Shown in pieces: positions 50,210-61,385 of a stretch of DNA of 64,000 nucleotides (positions are counted from its first letter, which is position 1; every line of letters starts with the position of its first letter). A program made the position numbers and the translations under genes. The notes under the pieces were generated by a model. It saw only the letters and a list, made by a program, of their open reading frames with translations, was not told the DNA's origin and ran no database searches. Origin of the DNA: Lentzea pudingi (GTDB lineage Bacteria; Actinomycetota; Actinomycetes; Mycobacteriales; Pseudonocardiaceae); the NCBI RefSeq assembly GCF_014646255.1, contig NZ_BMNC01000002.1:866140-930139 (forward strand), given 5' to 3'.

Positions 50210-51013
50210 CTACGCCGGGCGCAAATGCACCACGTCACCAGCGGACACGCCGTGGTCCACCCCATCGGTGCCGCGCACGACCAACGTGCCGTCGGCTTCG
50301 ATGCGCTGGGCCACGCCGACCACCTCGGCGCCACCCGAAAGCTCGACGCGCACGTGCTGCCCGATGGTCGACGAGTGCTCCTCGTACTCCTCCAGCACGC
50401 CGGACTCGACGGCGTCGCCCTCGTTCTTGCGCCACACGCCTTCCAGCCCGGCCAGCTCGACCAGGAGCCGGAACGCGAGCTCGCCGCGGTCCAGTTCCGC
50501 GGCGCCCAGGTCCTCCAGCGACGTCGGCGCGAGGCCACCCGGCGCGGGCTCGACGTCGGACGGCAGCTTCGCCACGTTCAGGCCCATGCCGACCACGACC
50601 GCGCCGTCGGCGGTGATCTCGGACAGGATCCCCGCGCCCTTGCCGGGCCCGGAACCGAGCAGCAGGTCGTTCGGCCACTTCAACGTCGCCTCGACACCAG
50701 CAGATTGGGCGACGCGGACCAAAGCCAGCCCGGCGATCAGGTTCAGCCACGGCAGCCGCGCGGCGGGCACACCGGCCGGGCGGAACAGCACGCTGACGTA
50801 GAGGCCGCCTTCGGGCGACGACCAGCTGCGGCCGCGTCGGCCCTGCCCCGCGCTCTGTTCGAGCGCGATCAGCACGGTGCGGTCGGCGGCGCCAGAGGCA
50901 GCCAGGTCCGCATTGGTGGACGCCGTGGTCTCCACGACGTCGAGAGCGGCGTACGGGCCGTTGGGTGCGACGAGCCGTGAGCGCAGCTCTTCGGCGTCGA
51001 GTGCGGTGGTCAT
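50210..51013 (-). CDS. birA: Biotin-[acyl-CoA-carboxylase] ligase
   Basis: A 267-residue monofunctional BirA without the N-terminal repressor domain. It activates biotin to biotinyl-AMP and attaches it to the Lys of AccA3 encoded at 57679. Signatures: [48 protein letters not shown] and [12 protein letters not shown] 51013. Divergent from accD5; equals Rv3279c. Confidence 0.95.
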   Translation of the reverse strand: MTTALDAEELRSRLVAPNGPYAALDVVETTASTNADLAASGAADRTVLIALEQSAGQGRRGRSWSSPEGGLYVSVLFRPAGVPAARLPWLNLIAGLALVRVAQSAGVEATLKWPNDLLLGSGPGKGAGILSEITADGAVVVGMGLNVAKLPSDVEPAPGGLAPTSLEDLGAAELDRGELAFRLLVELAGLEGVWRKNEGDAVESGVLEEYEEHSSTIGQHVRVELSGGAEVVGVAQRIEADGTLVVRGTDGVDHGVSAGDVVHLRPA

Positions 51014-51116
51014 CGCGCCAGGCTATTGGAACGGAAGAGAGTACGTGTGATCGAACACGACCAACAGGTTGCCGTGACCTGGACAACTGCACGGAGCAGT
51101 TCAGCAATGGTCTCGT

Positions 51117-51122
51117 TAGGCT
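51117..51122 (+). promoter_or_regulatory. -10 element upstream of accD5
   Basis: TAGGCT, 8 nt before ATG 51131, consistent with a leaderless or very short leader transcript. Confidence 0.4.
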
Positions 51123-51130
51123 GCCAGCCC

Positions 51131-52773
<1,643 letters not shown>

Positions 52774-52777
<4 letters not shown>

Positions 52778-52995
52778 CCGCGCCGGAGGAGAAGCCGCTG
52801 CTCAAGGTCGTCAAGGGCACGCCGGACGACTACCAGCTGGCTGCGCTGACGGCGGTCATCGCCGGCCTGGCGTCGACTCAGCCCGCCGAGGAAAAGCCTG
52901 AGCGGCGCCCCGAATGGGCGAATCCCGCACGGCGGGTCAGGCGCTCGTTGCAGCACGGACCGGGCGCCTGGCGGGCTTCCGGTTTCCCCGGTTAG
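52774..52995 (+). CDS. accE5: Acyl-CoA carboxylase epsilon subunit
   Basis: A 73-residue small subunit that stabilises the AccA3-AccD5 complex in actinomycetes. [20 protein letters not shown] is the conserved helix-forming motif, followed by a linker and [23 protein letters not shown] 52774 overlaps the accD5 stop. Confidence 0.93.
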
Positions 52996-53378
52996 CAGTC
53001 CACCCGACGACTGGTGACGTTCAGGCCGACGGCGAGCTCTCGACAGCGGGTCTCGCCGTCGACCTGCATCTTCAGCGTCCAGAACACGCTGCCGTACGCC
53101 GAGGTCCTGCGCAGCACCTCGACGCCCGCGTGGTCGAGCGGCGAGCCGGAGCGCACCGCGGGCACGACCGACGAGAGCAACGCGTGCTCCGCGCGATCGG
53201 CGGTGTCGGCGAACGGCCAAATGGGCACTCCATAGCCGATCGGGTCGCTCGCGAGCACACTTCCAACGCCGAGTGATCCGATGAGCCCGCCGAGCACGAC
53301 GAGCAGTGCCGCGATCCGTCTGCGCTTGCCTTCGCGATCGGAGCCGCGTTCGGTGAGGACAAGCACCCAGCGCTTCAC
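52992..53378 (-). CDS. Hypothetical single-pass membrane protein
   Basis: A 128-residue protein: cytoplasmic basic N-terminus, helix IAALLVVLGGLIGSLGVGSV at residues 22-42, and an extracytoplasmic part of 85 residues ending RRVDC. No family recognised. It overlaps the accE5 3' end by 4 nt and is divergent from the transporter gene. Confidence 0.7.
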   Translation of the reverse strand: MKRWVLVLTERGSDREGKRRRIAALLVVLGGLIGSLGVGSVLASDPIGYGVPIWPFADTADRAEHALLSSVVPAVRSGSPLDHAGVEVLRRTSAYGSVFWTLKMQVDGETRCRELAVGLNVTSRRVDC

Positions 53379-53455
53379 TCTTCCGAGAGTGCCGACCGAA
53401 GAGGTGATCGCGCATCAGCAGTACTACTCAATCGGACCGTGCGAACTGGCGGACC

Positions 53456-54865
53456 GTGTACGCGCTGTGCGTCGGCTTCTTCATGACGCTGCTGGACACG
53501 ACCATCGTCAACGTCGCGCTGCCGTCGATGATCACCGATCTGAACGCCTCGCTGAACGACGTGATCTGGGTGGTCAGCGCCTACCTGCTCGCATTCGCGG
53601 TGCCGTTGCTGCTGACGGGGCGGCTGGGTGACCGGTACGGGCCGAAGCGGCTCTACGGGATCGGGCTCGTGCTCTTCCTCGGGGCCTCGCTGGCCTGCGG
53701 GCTCGCCACCAGCTCGGACGCGCTGATCGCGGCCCGCGTCTTCCAGGGCCTGGGCGCCGCGGCCATGACCCCGCAGACGATGGCGTTCATCACGCACCTG
53801 TTCCCGGCGGCCAAGCGCGGTGCGGCCCTCGGCATGTGGGGGTCGGTGGCCGGGCTCGCGACGGTCTCCGGGCCGTTGCTCGGCGGGGTGCTGGTCACGC
53901 ACCTGGGCTGGGAGTGGATCTTCTTCGTGAACCTCCCGATCGGTGTGCTCGCGCTGGTGCTGCTGTTCCTGTGGGTGCCTGACCTGCGGCCGAACCGGGC
54001 GCCGAGGTTCGACGTGCTCGGGGTCGTGCTGTGCTGCCTCGGGCTCGGGCTCGCGGTGTTCGGCATCCAGAACGGCGAGCACTACCAGTGGGGCCGGGTG
54101 GCCGGACCGATCACCGTCGCCGAGATCATCGCGTCCGGCGTGTTGTTCCTCGTGGCGTTCGTGTTCTGGCAGGCGTCCGCGCGCAACCCCGAGCCGCTGA
54201 TGCCGTTGCGGATCTTCCGCAACCGCAACTTCTCGCTCGGCAACGTCGCGAACATCGCCATCGGCATCACGGTGACCGGCGTGTTCGTGCCGCTGGCGCT
54301 GTTCCTGCAGACCGTGCCGAAGCTGTCGCCGCTGATGACGGGCCTGGTCACGGCGCCGGCGTCGCTGATGTCCGGCGTCGTGGCGGTGTTCGCGGGACGG
54401 CTGTCGAACCGGGCGGACGCGAAGTACCTGCCGATCACCGGGTTCGCGCTGATGGCGGTGGGCATCGTCGCGATGACGTTCCTGCTCGGCGACGGGTCGC
54501 AGTGGGTGCTGCTGCCGTCGATGGTGGCCCTGGGCATCGGCATGGGCCTCGTGTTCTCGCCGCTGACGAACATCTCCACGCGCACGCTCGACCGGTCGCT
54601 GCTGGGCGCGGGGTCCGGGATCTACAACACCTCGCGGCAGTTCGGGAACGTGCTGGGCAGCGCCGCGACGGCGGCCGTGCTGCAGGTCGTGCTCGCGGCC
54701 ACGGGCGACTTCACCACGGCCGTGCGGGCAGCGTTCTACCTGCTGCTCGCGGTGCTGGTGGTCGGCATCGCGGCCGCGTTCGCCTTTCGGCAGATCGCCC
54801 CGCCGGGCGTGGCAGACTCGCCCCGTGCGTCTGATCCTGGCCTCCCAGTCACCCGCCCGTCTTAG
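53456..54865 (+). CDS. MFS transporter (DHA2-type drug exporter)
   Basis: A 469-residue, roughly 14-helix proton-driven exporter of the DHA2 family. TM1 CVGFFMTLLDTTIVNVALPS contains motif D1, motif A is GRLGDRYGPKRLYG, and motif C GSVAGLATVSGPLLGGVL marks it as an antiporter. The first canonical in-frame start is GTG 53456. The open frame extends to just after the stop at 53405-53407 and encodes family-like residues ISSTTQSDRANWRT, beginning with ATC 6 nt after GAGGTGA, so the true start may be non-canonical. Overlaps maf by 41 nt. Confidence 0.88.
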   Translation: MYALCVGFFMTLLDTTIVNVALPSMITDLNASLNDVIWVVSAYLLAFAVPLLLTGRLGDRYGPKRLYGIGLVLFLGASLACGLATSSDALIAARVFQGLGAAAMTPQTMAFITHLFPAAKRGAALGMWGSVAGLATVSGPLLGGVLVTHLGWEWIFFVNLPIGVLALVLLFLWVPDLRPNRAPRFDVLGVVLCCLGLGLAVFGIQNGEHYQWGRVAGPITVAEIIASGVLFLVAFVFWQASARNPEPLMPLRIFRNRNFSLGNVANIAIGITVTGVFVPLALFLQTVPKLSPLMTGLVTAPASLMSGVVAVFAGRLSNRADAKYLPITGFALMAVGIVAMTFLLGDGSQWVLLPSMVALGIGMGLVFSPLTNISTRTLDRSLLGAGSGIYNTSRQFGNVLGSAATAAVLQVVLAATGDFTTAVRAAFYLLLAVLVVGIAAAFAFRQIAPPGVADSPRASDPGLPVTRPS

Positions 54866-55424
54866 CGTCCTGCGGTCCGCGGGCATCGAGCCCGTCGTCC
54901 GGGTCTCCGGCGTCGACGAGGACGCGCTGATCGCCTCGCTCGAGGACCCGACGCCCGAGGAGACCGTCGTCGCGCTGTCCGCGGCCAAGGCCGAGGCGAT
55001 CGAGCACGACGACGAGTGCGTGGTCGTCGGCTGCGACTCGATGCTGCTCTTCGAGGGCGAGCTCGTGGGCAAGCCCGGCACGCCCGAGGTCGCGCGCGAC
55101 CGGTGGCGGCGGGTGGCCGGCCAGAGCGGCGTGCTGATCACCGGGCACACCGTGCTGCGGGTCTCCGGCGGCGCCGTCACCGACCGCGCCTCGGGAGCCG
55201 AGTCGACCACCGTGCGGTTCGGCACGCCGTCGGACGAGGAGCTGGAGGCCTACATCGCGACGGGCGAACCGTTGCACGTCGCCGGTGGCTTCACGATCGA
55301 CGGGCTCGGCGGCTGGTTCATCGACGGCATCGAGGGCGACCACACGTCGGTGATCGGCATCAGCCTGCCCCTCACCCGAAGGCTCCTCGGCCAGCTGGGT
55401 GTTTCCGTGTCCACACTCTGGTAG
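54825..55424 (+). CDS. maf: Maf-family nucleoside triphosphate pyrophosphatase
   Basis: A 199-residue house-cleaning enzyme that hydrolyses non-canonical or m7-type NTPs. LILASQSPARLSVLRSAGIE is the N-terminal signature, VVGCDSMLLFEGELVGKPGT contains the catalytic Asp, and FTIDGLGGWFIDGIEGDHTS completes the fold. GTG 54825 lies inside the transporter gene, so the two are co-translated. Equals Rv3282. Confidence 0.93.
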   Translation: MRLILASQSPARLSVLRSAGIEPVVRVSGVDEDALIASLEDPTPEETVVALSAAKAEAIEHDDECVVVGCDSMLLFEGELVGKPGTPEVARDRWRRVAGQSGVLITGHTVLRVSGGAVTDRASGAESTTVRFGTPSDEELEAYIATGEPLHVAGGFTIDGLGGWFIDGIEGDHTSVIGISLPLTRRLLGQLGVSVSTLW

Positions 55425-55459
55425 ACGCTGGTCACAGTTCACCCGATCGAGGAAGACTT

Positions 55460-55483
55460 GCCCCCGACGCCGGCGTTGGGGGC
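55460..55483. terminator. Hairpin after the transporter-maf operon
   Basis: GCCCCCGACGCC and GGCGTTGGGGGC are 12-nt arms that pair with one G-T wobble, 35 nt after the maf stop. Confidence 0.65.
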
Positions 55484-55609
55484 TAGCGGTGAACGAATTC
55501 TTGACGCGTCGCAGGCACATCGACCTGGCACGCAGGACGAGCACGGGTTGTCGGAGCTAACGCCTCCGCCACCCCTCACTCCGCTCATCCCTGCCCAGGA
55601 GATGTTCCC

Positions 55610-56896
55610 GTGTCGTTCGTCCGGACATATCGCAAGCCCAAGGTCTTCGGATTCACCGTTCTCGGCGCGCTCGTCCTCGGCGCGCTGGCCGGCTGGCTCG
55701 GCAAGGGCACGTGGCTCGCGCCCATCCTCGCCAAGATCGGCTCCACCTTCACCGCGCTGCTGCAGCTGACCGTCATCCCGCTGGTGTTCACGGCGATCGT
55801 CGTCGGCATCGCGTCGCTGCGGAACCTCGGCGGCGGCCGCACCGCCGCCCGCCTCGGCGGCAAGACGTTCCTGTGGTTCGCCATCACGTCGTTCATCGCG
55901 GTGCTGATCGGCATCGCGGTCGCCACGATCCTCAAGCCTGGCAACGGGTTGCAGATCGAACCCGCCGCCGGCGCGGTCGACAAGCTCGCCAAGCGCGCGT
56001 CCGGTTCGTGGCAGGCGCTGCTCGACAACCTGGTGCCCACCAACATCTTCAGCGCGTTCACCGAGGGCGACGTGCTGCAGGTCGTGTTCATCGCCGTGCT
56101 GGTCGGTTTCGCCGCCTACGCGCTCGGCGACAAGGCCGCGCCGTTCACGAACCTGGTCCGCTCGTTCTTCGAGATCGTCCAGAGGGTCGTCGGCTGGATC
56201 ATCCTGCTGGCCCCGATCGGCATCTTCGGCCTGATCGGCAACGCCGTCGCGTCCTACGGCAACTCGTTCGTGAAGCCGCTGTTCTCGTTGATCCTCGCCG
56301 TGTACCTCGGCACCGCGCTCGTGCTGTTCGTCGTCTACCCGGTGCTGCTGAAGTTCGTCGGCAAGACCTCGCCGGTCGAGTTCTTCCGCAAGGCGGGTAC
56401 GGCACTGCAGTTCGCGTTCGTGTCGCGCTCGTCCGGCGCCACGCTCCCGTTGTCCCGCAAGGCCGCCACCGACCTCGGCGTGCCGACCGAGTACGCGAAC
56501 TTCGCCGTGCCGCTGGGCACGACGACCAAGATGGACGGGTGCGCCGCGGTCTACCCGGCCGTCGCGACGATCTTCATCGCGAACCTCTTCGGCATCCAGC
56601 TCTCGGTGTGGCAGTACGTCGGCATCGTGCTCGTCGCCGTGTTCGGCGCGCTCGCCACGGCCGGCACGACCGGCTGGTACACGATGCTCACGCTGACCCT
56701 GAGCGTCATCGGCCTGCCGCCGGCCGTGATCGCGACCGGTGTGGCCGTGGTCTACGCGATCGACCCGATCCTCGACATGATGCGCACCGCGACCAACGTG
56801 GCCGGCCAGATCACCGTGCCGGTGCTGGTCGCCCGCAGCGAGAACCTGATCGAGGAGCCCGCCGCCCCCGCTGAGAAGGACCTCGTGAACGCCTAG
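55610..56896 (+). CDS. Dicarboxylate/amino acid:cation symporter
   Basis: A 428-residue SDF-family (DAACS) transporter with eight helices and two reentrant loops. FTALLQLTVIPLVFTAIVVG is the early helix; the first reentrant loop Ser-rich motif is AFVSRSSGATLPL; the substrate- and sodium-binding NFAVPLGTTTKMDGCAAVYP lies in TM7, and GTTGWYTMLTLTLSVIGLP in the second loop. Glutamate, aspartate or C4-dicarboxylates are likely. GTG 55610 with AGGAG 8 nt upstream. Stop overlaps the convergent gene stop (CTAG). Confidence 0.93.
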   Translation: MSFVRTYRKPKVFGFTVLGALVLGALAGWLGKGTWLAPILAKIGSTFTALLQLTVIPLVFTAIVVGIASLRNLGGGRTAARLGGKTFLWFAITSFIAVLIGIAVATILKPGNGLQIEPAAGAVDKLAKRASGSWQALLDNLVPTNIFSAFTEGDVLQVVFIAVLVGFAAYALGDKAAPFTNLVRSFFEIVQRVVGWIILLAPIGIFGLIGNAVASYGNSFVKPLFSLILAVYLGTALVLFVVYPVLLKFVGKTSPVEFFRKAGTALQFAFVSRSSGATLPLSRKAATDLGVPTEYANFAVPLGTTTKMDGCAAVYPAVATIFIANLFGIQLSVWQYVGIVLVAVFGALATAGTTGWYTMLTLTLSVIGLPPAVIATGVAVVYAIDPILDMMRTATNVAGQITVPVLVARSENLIEEPAAPAEKDLVNA

Positions 56897-57570
56897 TCAG
56901 CACACGGGCGGAGCTGGGACAACTTCGGCGCCGGTGCGGGCCAGCCAGGGAGCTGGTCCCGCGCCGGCGCCGCCGCCGTGCAGCCGAGGTCCGGCCCGAA
57001 CACCGAGAACACCTGCACGAACGCGTTGTTGCACTGGCCGTCGCACGCGAGCTGGACGGCGACGACCTCCGCGGTGCCGTCCTCGTTGACGTCGTGCAGC
57101 CCGAGGAACCCGCCGGTCGACAGGTAGGCCTGGGCACGCGACCACGTGCCGTCCTTGCGGATCAGCACCTCGCCGACCAGGTCGGTGCCGCGCGCGCCGT
57201 GCACCAGGCACACGCTGACCGCCGCCTCCGTGCACTGCAGCGACTTGTCGGTGACCGTCGCACCGGACTCGGCGATGGTCATCTCGAAGATGAACGGGCC
57301 CGACTCGCCGGTCACCCTGATCCGCCCGCCGCCCGTTCCGGAGAGCAGCTCCACGAGGTCCCTGCCGACCGACTTGCCGATGACGACCTGGCAGACGGTG
57401 GTACCGCAGCGCATTCCGGTGTCGGTCCCGGATTGACCTGAATCGGTGTTGTCCGGCCTCTGGAAATAGGCGAACACCAGCCCCGCGATGACGACCACGG
57501 CGGCGATGACGGCAGTCACCTGCACGGACCTGATTCCAGCCACATCGCAGATTGTGCTCGATGGGCTCAC
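56893..57570 (-). CDS. Secreted or membrane-anchored hypothetical protein
   Basis: About 225 residues. An N-terminal helix VTAVIAAVVVIAGLVFAYF anchors or exports it; the extracellular part has six or more Cys (MRCGTTVCQVV, SLQCTEA, VCLVHG, ACDGQCNN) and one FG-GAP-like segment LHDVNEDGTAEVVAVQ. Family not recognised. The start is uncertain: GTG 57570 is used, with internal GTG codons before the helix as alternatives and no convincing ribosome binding site. Confidence 0.65.
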   Translation of the reverse strand: MSPSSTICDVAGIRSVQVTAVIAAVVVIAGLVFAYFQRPDNTDSGQSGTDTGMRCGTTVCQVVIGKSVGRDLVELLSGTGGGRIRVTGESGPFIFEMTIAESGATVTDKSLQCTEAAVSVCLVHGARGTDLVGEVLIRKDGTWSRAQAYLSTGGFLGLHDVNEDGTAEVVAVQLACDGQCNNAFVQVFSVFGPDLGCTAAAPARDQLPGWPAPAPKLSQLRPCAD

Positions 57571-57620
57571 GATGGATGTGAAGTGAGCCGTCTCTCCCTC
57601 TCGGAGTTCATCAATCTCCG

Positions 57621-57626
57621 TAGACT
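57621..57626 (+). promoter_or_regulatory. -10 element upstream of accA3
   Basis: TAGACT within ATCTCCGTAGACT, 52 nt before GTG 57679, whose own ribosome binding site is CAGGAGG. The same 13-mer lies before gtrA copy 2, suggesting a common sigma factor preference. Confidence 0.4.
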
Positions 57627-57678
57627 GCGGCACCAGCCAGAGCCGTAATTCAATCGGTCCAGCAGGAGGTACGACGCC

Positions 57679-59445
57679 GTGTCGCTGCGCAAGGTGCTCA
57701 TCGCGAACCGCGGTGAGATCGCCGTCCGGGTCATCCGAGCCTGCCGTGACGCCGGTCTGACGAGCGTCGCCGTCTACGCCGATCCCGACCGCGACGCGCC
57801 GTTCGTGCGCCTCGCCGACGAGGCGTTCGCGCTGGGCGGCAACACCCCCGGTGAGAGCTACCTGTCGTTCGAGAAGGTGCTGGCGGCCGCGGCGCAGTCC
57901 GGCGCCGACTCCGTGCACCCCGGTTACGGCTTCCTGTCCGAGAACGCCGAGTTCGCGCAGGCGGTGATCGACGCCGGTCTGGTGTGGATCGGCCCGACCC
58001 CGCAGGCGATCCGCGACCTCGGCGACAAGGTGACGGCGCGGCACATCGCGATGCGCGCGGGCGCGCCGCTGGTGCCCGGCACCAAGGACCCGGTCAACGG
58101 GCCGGACGAGATCATCGCGTTCGCCTCCGAGCACGGGCTGCCGGTCGCGATCAAGGCCGCGTTCGGCGGTGGCGGCCGTGGCCTGAAGGTCGCCCGGACG
58201 ATGGAAGAGATCCCCGAACTGTTCGACTCCGCGGTCCGCGAGGCCGTCACGGCGTTCGGCCGCGGCGAGTGCTTCGTCGAGCGCTACCTGGACAAGCCGC
58301 GCCACGTCGAGGCGCAGGTCCTCGCCGACACCCACGGCAACGTGATCGTCGTCGGCACGCGTGACTGCTCCCTGCAGCGCCGCCACCAGAAGCTGGTCGA
58401 GGAGGCTCCCGCGCCATTCCTGACCGACGAGCAGCGCGCCACGATCCACTCGTCCGCGAAGGCGATCTGCCTCGAGGCGGGCTACCACGGCGCCGGCACC
58501 GTCGAGTACCTCGTCGGTCTCGACGGGTCGATCTCGTTCCTCGAGGTCAACACGCGCCTGCAGGTCGAACACCCGGTGTCGGAGGAGACGACGGGCCTCG
58601 ACCTGGTGCGCGAGCAGTTCCGCATCGCCGCGGGCGAGAAGCTGCGGTACACCGAGGACCCGGCGCCGCGCGCGCATTCGATCGAGTTCCGGATCAACGG
58701 CGAGGACGCCGGTCGCGGCTTCCTGCCCGCGCCCGGCACCGTCACGACGTTCATCGCGCCGTCCGGCCCCGGCGTGCGCGTCGACGCCGGCGTGGAGAGC
58801 GGTTCGGTGATCGGCGGGCAGTTCGACTCGTTGCTGGCCAAGCTGATCGTCACCGGCGAGACCCGCGAGGAGGCCCTGGGCCGTGCCCGCCGGGCGCTCG
58901 ACGAGATGGTCGTCGAGGGCATGGCGACGGTGCTGCCGTTCCACCGGGTGATCGTGCGGGACGCGGCGTTCACGGCCGAGAAGCCCGAGGGCTTCACCGT
59001 GCACACGCGGTGGATCGAGACGGAGTTCGACAACCAGATCGCGCCGTTCGCAGGCTCGGGCGAGGCCGCGGAGGACGAGACGCCGCGGCAGACCGTGGTG
59101 GTCGAGGTCGGTGGGCGCCGCCTGGAGGTGTCGCTGCCGGGTGACCTCGCCGTTGGTTCGCGGCCCGCGGCGGCTGCTGCGAAGAAGCCGAAGGCCAAGC
59201 GTGGCGGCGGTGGTGGTGCGGCCGTGTCCGGTGACGCGGTGGCGGCGCCGATGCAGGGCACGATCGTGAAGGTGGCCGTCGAGGACGGGCAGACCGTCGA
59301 GGCCGGCGAGCTGATCGTGGTGCTGGAGGCCATGAAGATGGAGAACCCGGTGACGGCGCACAAGGCCGGCACGGTGACGGGTCTCGCGGCGGCTCCCGGC
59401 GACCCGATCACGCAGGGCACTGTGATCTGCGAGCTGAAGGACTGA
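57679..59445 (+). CDS. accA3: Acyl-CoA carboxylase alpha subunit (biotin carboxylase and biotin carrier)
   Basis: A 588-residue bifunctional subunit. Residues 1-450 are biotin carboxylase: [42 protein letters not shown]-grasp [19 protein letters not shown] and [20 protein letters not shown]. Residues about 515-588 are the carrier domain with biotinyl-Lys in [10 protein letters not shown]. It serves AccD5 (51131) and other carboxyltransferases. GTG 57679 follows CAGGAGG. Equals Rv3285; the rhodanese genes found between maf and accA3 in mycobacteria are replaced by the SDF symporter. Confidence 0.96.
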   Translation: MSLRKVLIANRGEIAVRVIRACRDAGLTSVAVYADPDRDAPFVRLADEAFALGGNTPGESYLSFEKVLAAAAQSGADSVHPGYGFLSENAEFAQAVIDAGLVWIGPTPQAIRDLGDKVTARHIAMRAGAPLVPGTKDPVNGPDEIIAFASEHGLPVAIKAAFGGGGRGLKVARTMEEIPELFDSAVREAVTAFGRGECFVERYLDKPRHVEAQVLADTHGNVIVVGTRDCSLQRRHQKLVEEAPAPFLTDEQRATIHSSAKAICLEAGYHGAGTVEYLVGLDGSISFLEVNTRLQVEHPVSEETTGLDLVREQFRIAAGEKLRYTEDPAPRAHSIEFRINGEDAGRGFLPAPGTVTTFIAPSGPGVRVDAGVESGSVIGGQFDSLLAKLIVTGETREEALGRARRALDEMVVEGMATVLPFHRVIVRDAAFTAEKPEGFTVHTRWIETEFDNQIAPFAGSGEAAEDETPRQTVVVEVGGRRLEVSLPGDLAVGSRPAAAAAKKPKAKRGGGGGAAVSGDAVAAPMQGTIVKVAVEDGQTVEAGELIVVLEAMKMENPVTAHKAGTVTGLAAAPGDPITQGTVICELKD

Positions 59446-59476
59446 CCTGTCGGGTCGCTCACCTACGATTGAAGTC

Positions 59477-59863
59477 GTGAGCGACCCGAGCAGGGACATC
59501 CGCATCGGTGACACCGAGCGTCAGCAGGCGTTGCAGGTCCTCGGCGAGCACATGAGCGCGGGCCGCATCGACATCACCGAGTACGGCGACCGGTCCGCGA
59601 AGATCACCACCGCGAAGACCCGCGGCGAGCTGATGGCGTTGTTCTACGACCTGCCGGACCCGCGGCCCCAGTTCGTGGCGCCCGTGCCGATGTTCAATGA
59701 GCCCGCCCGGCCGCCCGCGCGCCGCTGGGAGGGCGCGGTCATCCCCGTGGTGGGCATCGCGACGGTGATCCTGTTCTTCGCGCTGGTGAAGAACCCGCTG
59801 ATCTTCCTGCTGGTGCCCGCCGTGGCGATCCTGTGGGGCACGTGGAACGGACGCCGGCGCTGA
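59477..59863 (+). CDS. DUF1707 membrane protein
   Basis: A 128-residue protein: DUF1707 domain at residues 5-58 (DIRIGDTERQQALQVLGEHM, AGRIDITEYGDRSAKITTAK, RGELMALFYDLPDP) and two hydrophobic stretches at 82-120. These proteins lie under cell-wall and division control in actinobacteria; function unknown. GTG 59477 has TACGAT 7 nt upstream (59464-59469), suggesting a leaderless transcript. Confidence 0.9.
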   Translation: MSDPSRDIRIGDTERQQALQVLGEHMSAGRIDITEYGDRSAKITTAKTRGELMALFYDLPDPRPQFVAPVPMFNEPARPPARRWEGAVIPVVGIATVILFFALVKNPLIFLLVPAVAILWGTWNGRRR

Positions 59864-60639
59864 AACCCCTGCTGCTGCTGGACCTCGACGGCGTGCTGCG
59901 GTCGTACCCACCGACCCCGCCGCGGATCGCCGACGTCGCCTTCGAGCCCTCGCTGCTGCGCCGCGCCGTCACCGGGCAGATCACCGACGAGCAGTGGCGT
60001 GCCGAGATCGCCCTGCGGATCCCTCCAGCCGAGGTCGACGCGTGGGCCGTCCTCGGTTCCGTGATGACCGAGGCGCTGGCGTTGGTCCGCATGGCACGAC
60101 GGCAGTGCTTCGTGGCGTTGCTGTCCAACGCGACCACGCGCCTCGAAGCGGACCTGGAGCTGCTGGGCCTCGGCGACGAGTTCGACGCGGTCTTCAGCTC
60201 CGCCCGGCTCGGTCTCGCGAAGCCCGATCCCGCGATCTACCGGCGAGTGCTCGACGAGCTCGGGTACGAGACCGGGGTCTTCTGCGACGACACCGCGGAG
60301 AACGCGGACGCGGCGAGCGCGGCAGGACTGGACGGCGTGCACGTGCCAAACACGGCGGCGTTGCGGACGGCGCTGGCGGTGCGGGAGCTGATCCCGCCGA
60401 CCGTCCTGCTGATCCTGCCGGACCGCGACGAGGCCGAGGAACTGGCGGCGGAGCTGCTGGAGTCCGGCTGGGGCCCGTGCCACGTGCACCGGGACATGCT
60501 GGCGGGCGAGGACGACGCCGAGGACGTGGACTGGGTGGTCGAGCTGACCACCGCGCCGGACGGCCTCCCCGCGTCCGCGCACCGCCCCGAGCTCGACGAG
60601 CTGGCCGAGCAGCACGACGGCTTCACCGGAGACAGCTAG
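59842..60639 (+). CDS. HAD-superfamily hydrolase with C-terminal extension
   Basis: A 265-residue phosphatase. Motif I LLDLDGVLRSYPP, motif II VALLSNATTRLE, motif III GLAKPDPAIYRRV and motif IV GVFCDDTAENADAA are all present. The final 80 residues (LILPDRDEAEELAAELLESG, VDWVVELTTAPDGLP) are an added alpha/beta segment not part of the HAD core. GTG 59842 overlaps the DUF1707 gene by 22 nt. Substrate unknown. Confidence 0.88.
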   Translation: MERTPALKPLLLLDLDGVLRSYPPTPPRIADVAFEPSLLRRAVTGQITDEQWRAEIALRIPPAEVDAWAVLGSVMTEALALVRMARRQCFVALLSNATTRLEADLELLGLGDEFDAVFSSARLGLAKPDPAIYRRVLDELGYETGVFCDDTAENADAASAAGLDGVHVPNTAALRTALAVRELIPPTVLLILPDRDEAEELAAELLESGWGPCHVHRDMLAGEDDAEDVDWVVELTTAPDGLPASAHRPELDELAEQHDGFTGDS

Positions 60640-60697
60640 CGGCGTGACCCGGAACGTCGGCTGGGTGATTCACGCTCAGCAGGGCACCTCGCGGCGC

Positions 60698-60740
60698 CGC
60701 CCCCACGCCCCCGTACAACCAGTACGAGGACGTGGGGGCG
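60698..60740. terminator. Hairpin after the HAD gene
   Basis: CGCCCCCACG (60698-60707) pairs with CGTGGGGGCG (60731-60740), and GTAC-AACCA-GTAC closes the inner part. It lies 59 nt after the HAD stop. Confidence 0.65.
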
Positions 60741-60812
60741 ACACCACGATGCACCCGTCTGACCGCGAATCCGCCCGGCAACGTTCCGGGCCACGCCGCT
60801 AGCCTCCTGGCC

Positions 60813-61379
60813 GTGGAGCCAGTTGAGATCAACGCGGGCGAGTACTACCTGCGCGCCTTCCGCAGCGACGACCGCATCGACGACGTGCCGGCGTTGGCCG
60901 AGACCTTCGCCGACCCGGAGACCAGGCGGTACATGCCCCGGCTGACCGGGGAGGACGCGCCGTCCGCCGAGACGCTCGTCCTGCTGCTGACCGACGGCTG
61001 GGAGAAGGACTACCGCTGGTCGTGGGCGGTCTGCGAGGCGGTCACCGCCGAGGTGATGGCTGGGATCGTCATCCACGACGTCGACCACCACCTGAAGTCG
61101 GCCGAGGTGATGTGCTGGAGCCAGCCCGCACACCGCGGCAAGGGCGTGCTCCCCAAGGCGCTGAACTCCGTGCTCGGCTGGGTCTACGGCGCGATGGAGA
61201 TCCACCGGGTCACCTACCGGCACGCGGTCTCGAACCAGGCGTCACAGCGCGTCGCGGAGAAGTGCGGATTCACCCTGGAGGGTCGACTTCGCGAGGAGGC
61301 GATCGTCGATGATCAGCGCGAAGACCAGTTGCTGTGGTCACGGCTGGCCTCGGACCCCTTCCCCGAGCAGCTACGGTGA
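60813..61379 (+). CDS. GNAT-family N-acetyltransferase
   Basis: A 188-residue acetyltransferase of the RimJ/RimL type. YYLRAFRSDDRIDDVPALAE at the N-terminus, IHDVDHHLKSAEVMCWSQPA, the acetyl-CoA loop PAHRGKGVLPKALNSVLGW and VSNQASQRVAEKCGFTLEGR. GTG 60813 is 7 nt after TAGCCT (60800-60805), suggesting a leaderless transcript. The acceptor is unknown. Confidence 0.88.
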   Translation: MEPVEINAGEYYLRAFRSDDRIDDVPALAETFADPETRRYMPRLTGEDAPSAETLVLLLTDGWEKDYRWSWAVCEAVTAEVMAGIVIHDVDHHLKSAEVMCWSQPAHRGKGVLPKALNSVLGWVYGAMEIHRVTYRHAVSNQASQRVAEKCGFTLEGRLREEAIVDDQREDQLLWSRLASDPFPEQLR

Positions 61380-61385
61380 CCGGCC

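Noticed and set aside
57571..59514. Long extension of the minus-strand hypothetical gene to 59514
   Set aside because: The extension is antisense to accA3 and has shadow-frame composition; the gene proper ends near 57570.
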